Positions 63,141 to 64,000 of a DNA stretch of 64,000 nucleotides are shown here, in pieces. This stretch comes from Lachnospiraceae bacterium (lineage in GTDB: Bacteria > Bacillota > Clostridia > Lachnospirales > Lachnospiraceae): the NCBI GenBank assembly GCA_902363135.1, contig CABIZF010000001.1:558001-622000 (forward strand). Reading direction: 5' to 3'. Every line of letters begins with the position of its first letter. The first letter of the stretch is position 1. The position numbers and the translations under genes were made by a program. The notes below the pieces were generated by a model, which was not told the DNA's origin, did not search any database, and saw nothing but the letters and a program-made list of their open reading frames with translations.

Positions 63141-63461
63141 ATGAACTGGTATCGCGTGCCATATTTTGGGCAGACTGCAGAAAAGAGAAAGTATAAAATC
63201 ATGCAGAAGCTGGACGCCGGAGAGTATCCGCTTTTCATTTACCTGATCGTTCTGGCGTCCACGTCGGTGAATCAGATGGAGATCGTATCACCGGTAGAGT
63301 ATGAGCGGCAGCAGATGCGAAATGGCATAGAGCCACTGATCCTGGGCATTGCAGTCGGGATGGATGAGGCAAAAGCGCTCGCGGGAGAGATTGTGGCGGA
63401 TGTATATCGGCTGACGGGTACGGCGGATGTAAAGGGGTATTACCTCAAGCTAAATGAGTAA
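63141..63461 (+). CDS. Conserved hypothetical protein
   Basis: 106 residues, not recognised. Basic N-terminus (MNWYRVPYFGQTAEKRKYKIM), a hydrophobic stretch GEYPLFIYLIVLAS that might be a buried helix, and a mixed C-terminal half (GIAVGMDEAKALAGEIVADVYR). No cysteine or known motif. Start at 63141 has GGAAAGG 8 bases upstream; the in-frame TTG at 63126 is part of that site. Confidence 0.6.
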   Translation: MNWYRVPYFGQTAEKRKYKIMQKLDAGEYPLFIYLIVLASTSVNQMEIVSPVEYERQQMRNGIEPLILGIAVGMDEAKALAGEIVADVYRLTGTADVKGYYLKLNE

Positions 63462-63511
63462 ATCAGTTGTTTCAGTGCCTTTGGTTTCCTGCAGGTGATG
63501 ATGAAAACGCA

Positions 63512-63533
63512 GGATTGCGAATGTCCGTTTTAC
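63512..63533 (+). repeat. Dispersed hairpin repeat, module B
   Basis: GGATTGCGAATGTCCG followed by TTTTAC: fifth copy of module B, with one change in the tail. It lies in the short gap before the DUF2953 gene. Confidence 0.7.
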
Positions 63534-63589
63534 GGGCAGAAGAACAGGCAGACTATGGCAGCTGCCGGAATAGGAGGACGCTGGGAGAA

Positions 63590-64000
63590 ATGCTGCATTT
63601 CATACTGAGCATACTGCTGGGTATATTAAAAATAATCGGAATCTTACTGCTGACCGTGCTAGTGCTCCTTCTGCTTGTGCTGTCGGCGATCCTGTTTGGT
63701 CCAGTGCGCTATCGTATTCGGGCGGCGAAGACGGAGGAGGCGCTGGAGGCGGCTGTCACGGTCTCATGGCTGCATTTGATTCGCGCGCGGCTTTTGGTAG
63801 ATGGCCGGAAGCAGACGCATGCGCTGGATATCCGGATCTTTGGAATCTCGCTTACGAAGCTGAAAGAGTGGCTGGATCGAAGAAAGCAGAAGAAAAAGCA
63901 AAAAAGATCAAGCAGTCAATTAGAAAAAAGTCGCACGGCGCAGGCAGGAAAGCGACAAGGTTTGGATGAATCTGGCATTTCGGAGGATACGAAGGAAAGA
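63590..64000 (+). CDS. DUF2953 family protein (3' end outside window)
   Basis: Open from ATG 63590 to the window end, 137 codons visible. N-terminal membrane helix (IIGILLLTVLVLLLLVLSAI, about residues 16-35), then FGPVRYRIRA and a WLHLIRARLLVDG segment typical of DUF2953 proteins, which in Bacillus (YtfI) are linked to sporulation, often beside ytfJ. A basic Lys/Arg-rich stretch (RRKQKKKQKR) follows. AGGAGG is 12 bases upstream, GGGAG 2 bases upstream. Partial gene, function unknown. Confidence 0.72.
   Translation, partial: MLHFILSILLGILKIIGILLLTVLVLLLLVLSAILFGPVRYRIRAAKTEEALEAAVTVSWLHLIRARLLVDGRKQTHALDIRIFGISLTKLKEWLDRRKQKKKQKRSSSQLEKSRTAQAGKRQGLDESGISEDTKER

Overview
The window is one stretch of chromosome from an anaerobic, spore-forming, low-to-medium GC Firmicute, most likely a Lachnospiraceae acetogen of the Blautia/Marvinbryantia type. 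That placement is inferred from protein character: smc-ftsY and ffh-rpsP-rimM-trmD-rplS order, a spoIVA gene, a trimeric [FeFe]-hydrogenase, and a nearly complete Wood-Ljungdahl gene set. Almost every gene is on the + strand. The exceptions are a 2-hydroxyacid dehydrogenase and an sdpRI-like pair. No rRNA, tRNA, CRISPR array, prophage or intact insertion sequence was found.

Layout: 1-5.3 kb holds the end of smc, ftsY and a threonine dehydratase. 5.4-9 kb holds a dehydrogenase and a GH31 glycosidase fired from back-to-back promoters. 9-10.4 kb holds a MITE-like element, an sdpI/sdpR pair and a hairpin-rich element. 10.5-25.5 kb is housekeeping: SRP (ylxM, ffh), ribosomal proteins and their maturation factors, three signal peptidases in tandem, rbgA, rnhB, pgeF, a divergent PRPP synthetase, a DUF512 radical-SAM-like protein, der, plsY and gpsA.

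25.8-43.5 kb is the metabolic core. A histidine-rich protein and a CooT-type nickel protein lead into metF, cooC, cooS (CODH), a second cooC, acsB, acsD, acsC, acsE, acsV, a DUF3786 gene, fhs, fchA and folD. Together these take formate to methyl-THF, pass the methyl group to the corrinoid protein, reduce CO2 to CO and make acetyl-CoA, with dedicated nickel loading and corrinoid reactivation. Formate dehydrogenase, MetV and Rnf are not in the window. A transporter and a kinase-like gene follow.

46-47.2 kb is gene-free but structured: phased A-tracts, several perfect hairpins, and a promoter-cobalamin riboswitch-terminator unit with no convincing gene inside, then a second MITE copy. 47.2-51.3 kb encodes the HydCBA hydrogenase, whose promoter closely resembles that of the acs cluster. 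51.4-64 kb carries spoIVA, a secreted SleB-like hydrolase, ruvAB, zapA, a U32 peptidase, a SEDS protein with a long Tyr/Gly tail overlapping a penicillin-binding protein gene, a Nudix hydrolase, an unknown gene and a truncated DUF2953 gene.

The intergenic DNA is unusual. At least two dispersed repeat families, both built of hairpins, recur through the window, and a perfect four-way-junction structure lies between acsB and acsD. The best candidates for new biology are the orphan B12-riboswitch transcript, the nickel-handling pair at the head of the acs cluster, the DUF3786 gene and the structured repeats. All start sites given were chosen from ribosome binding sites and family N-termini, not measured.
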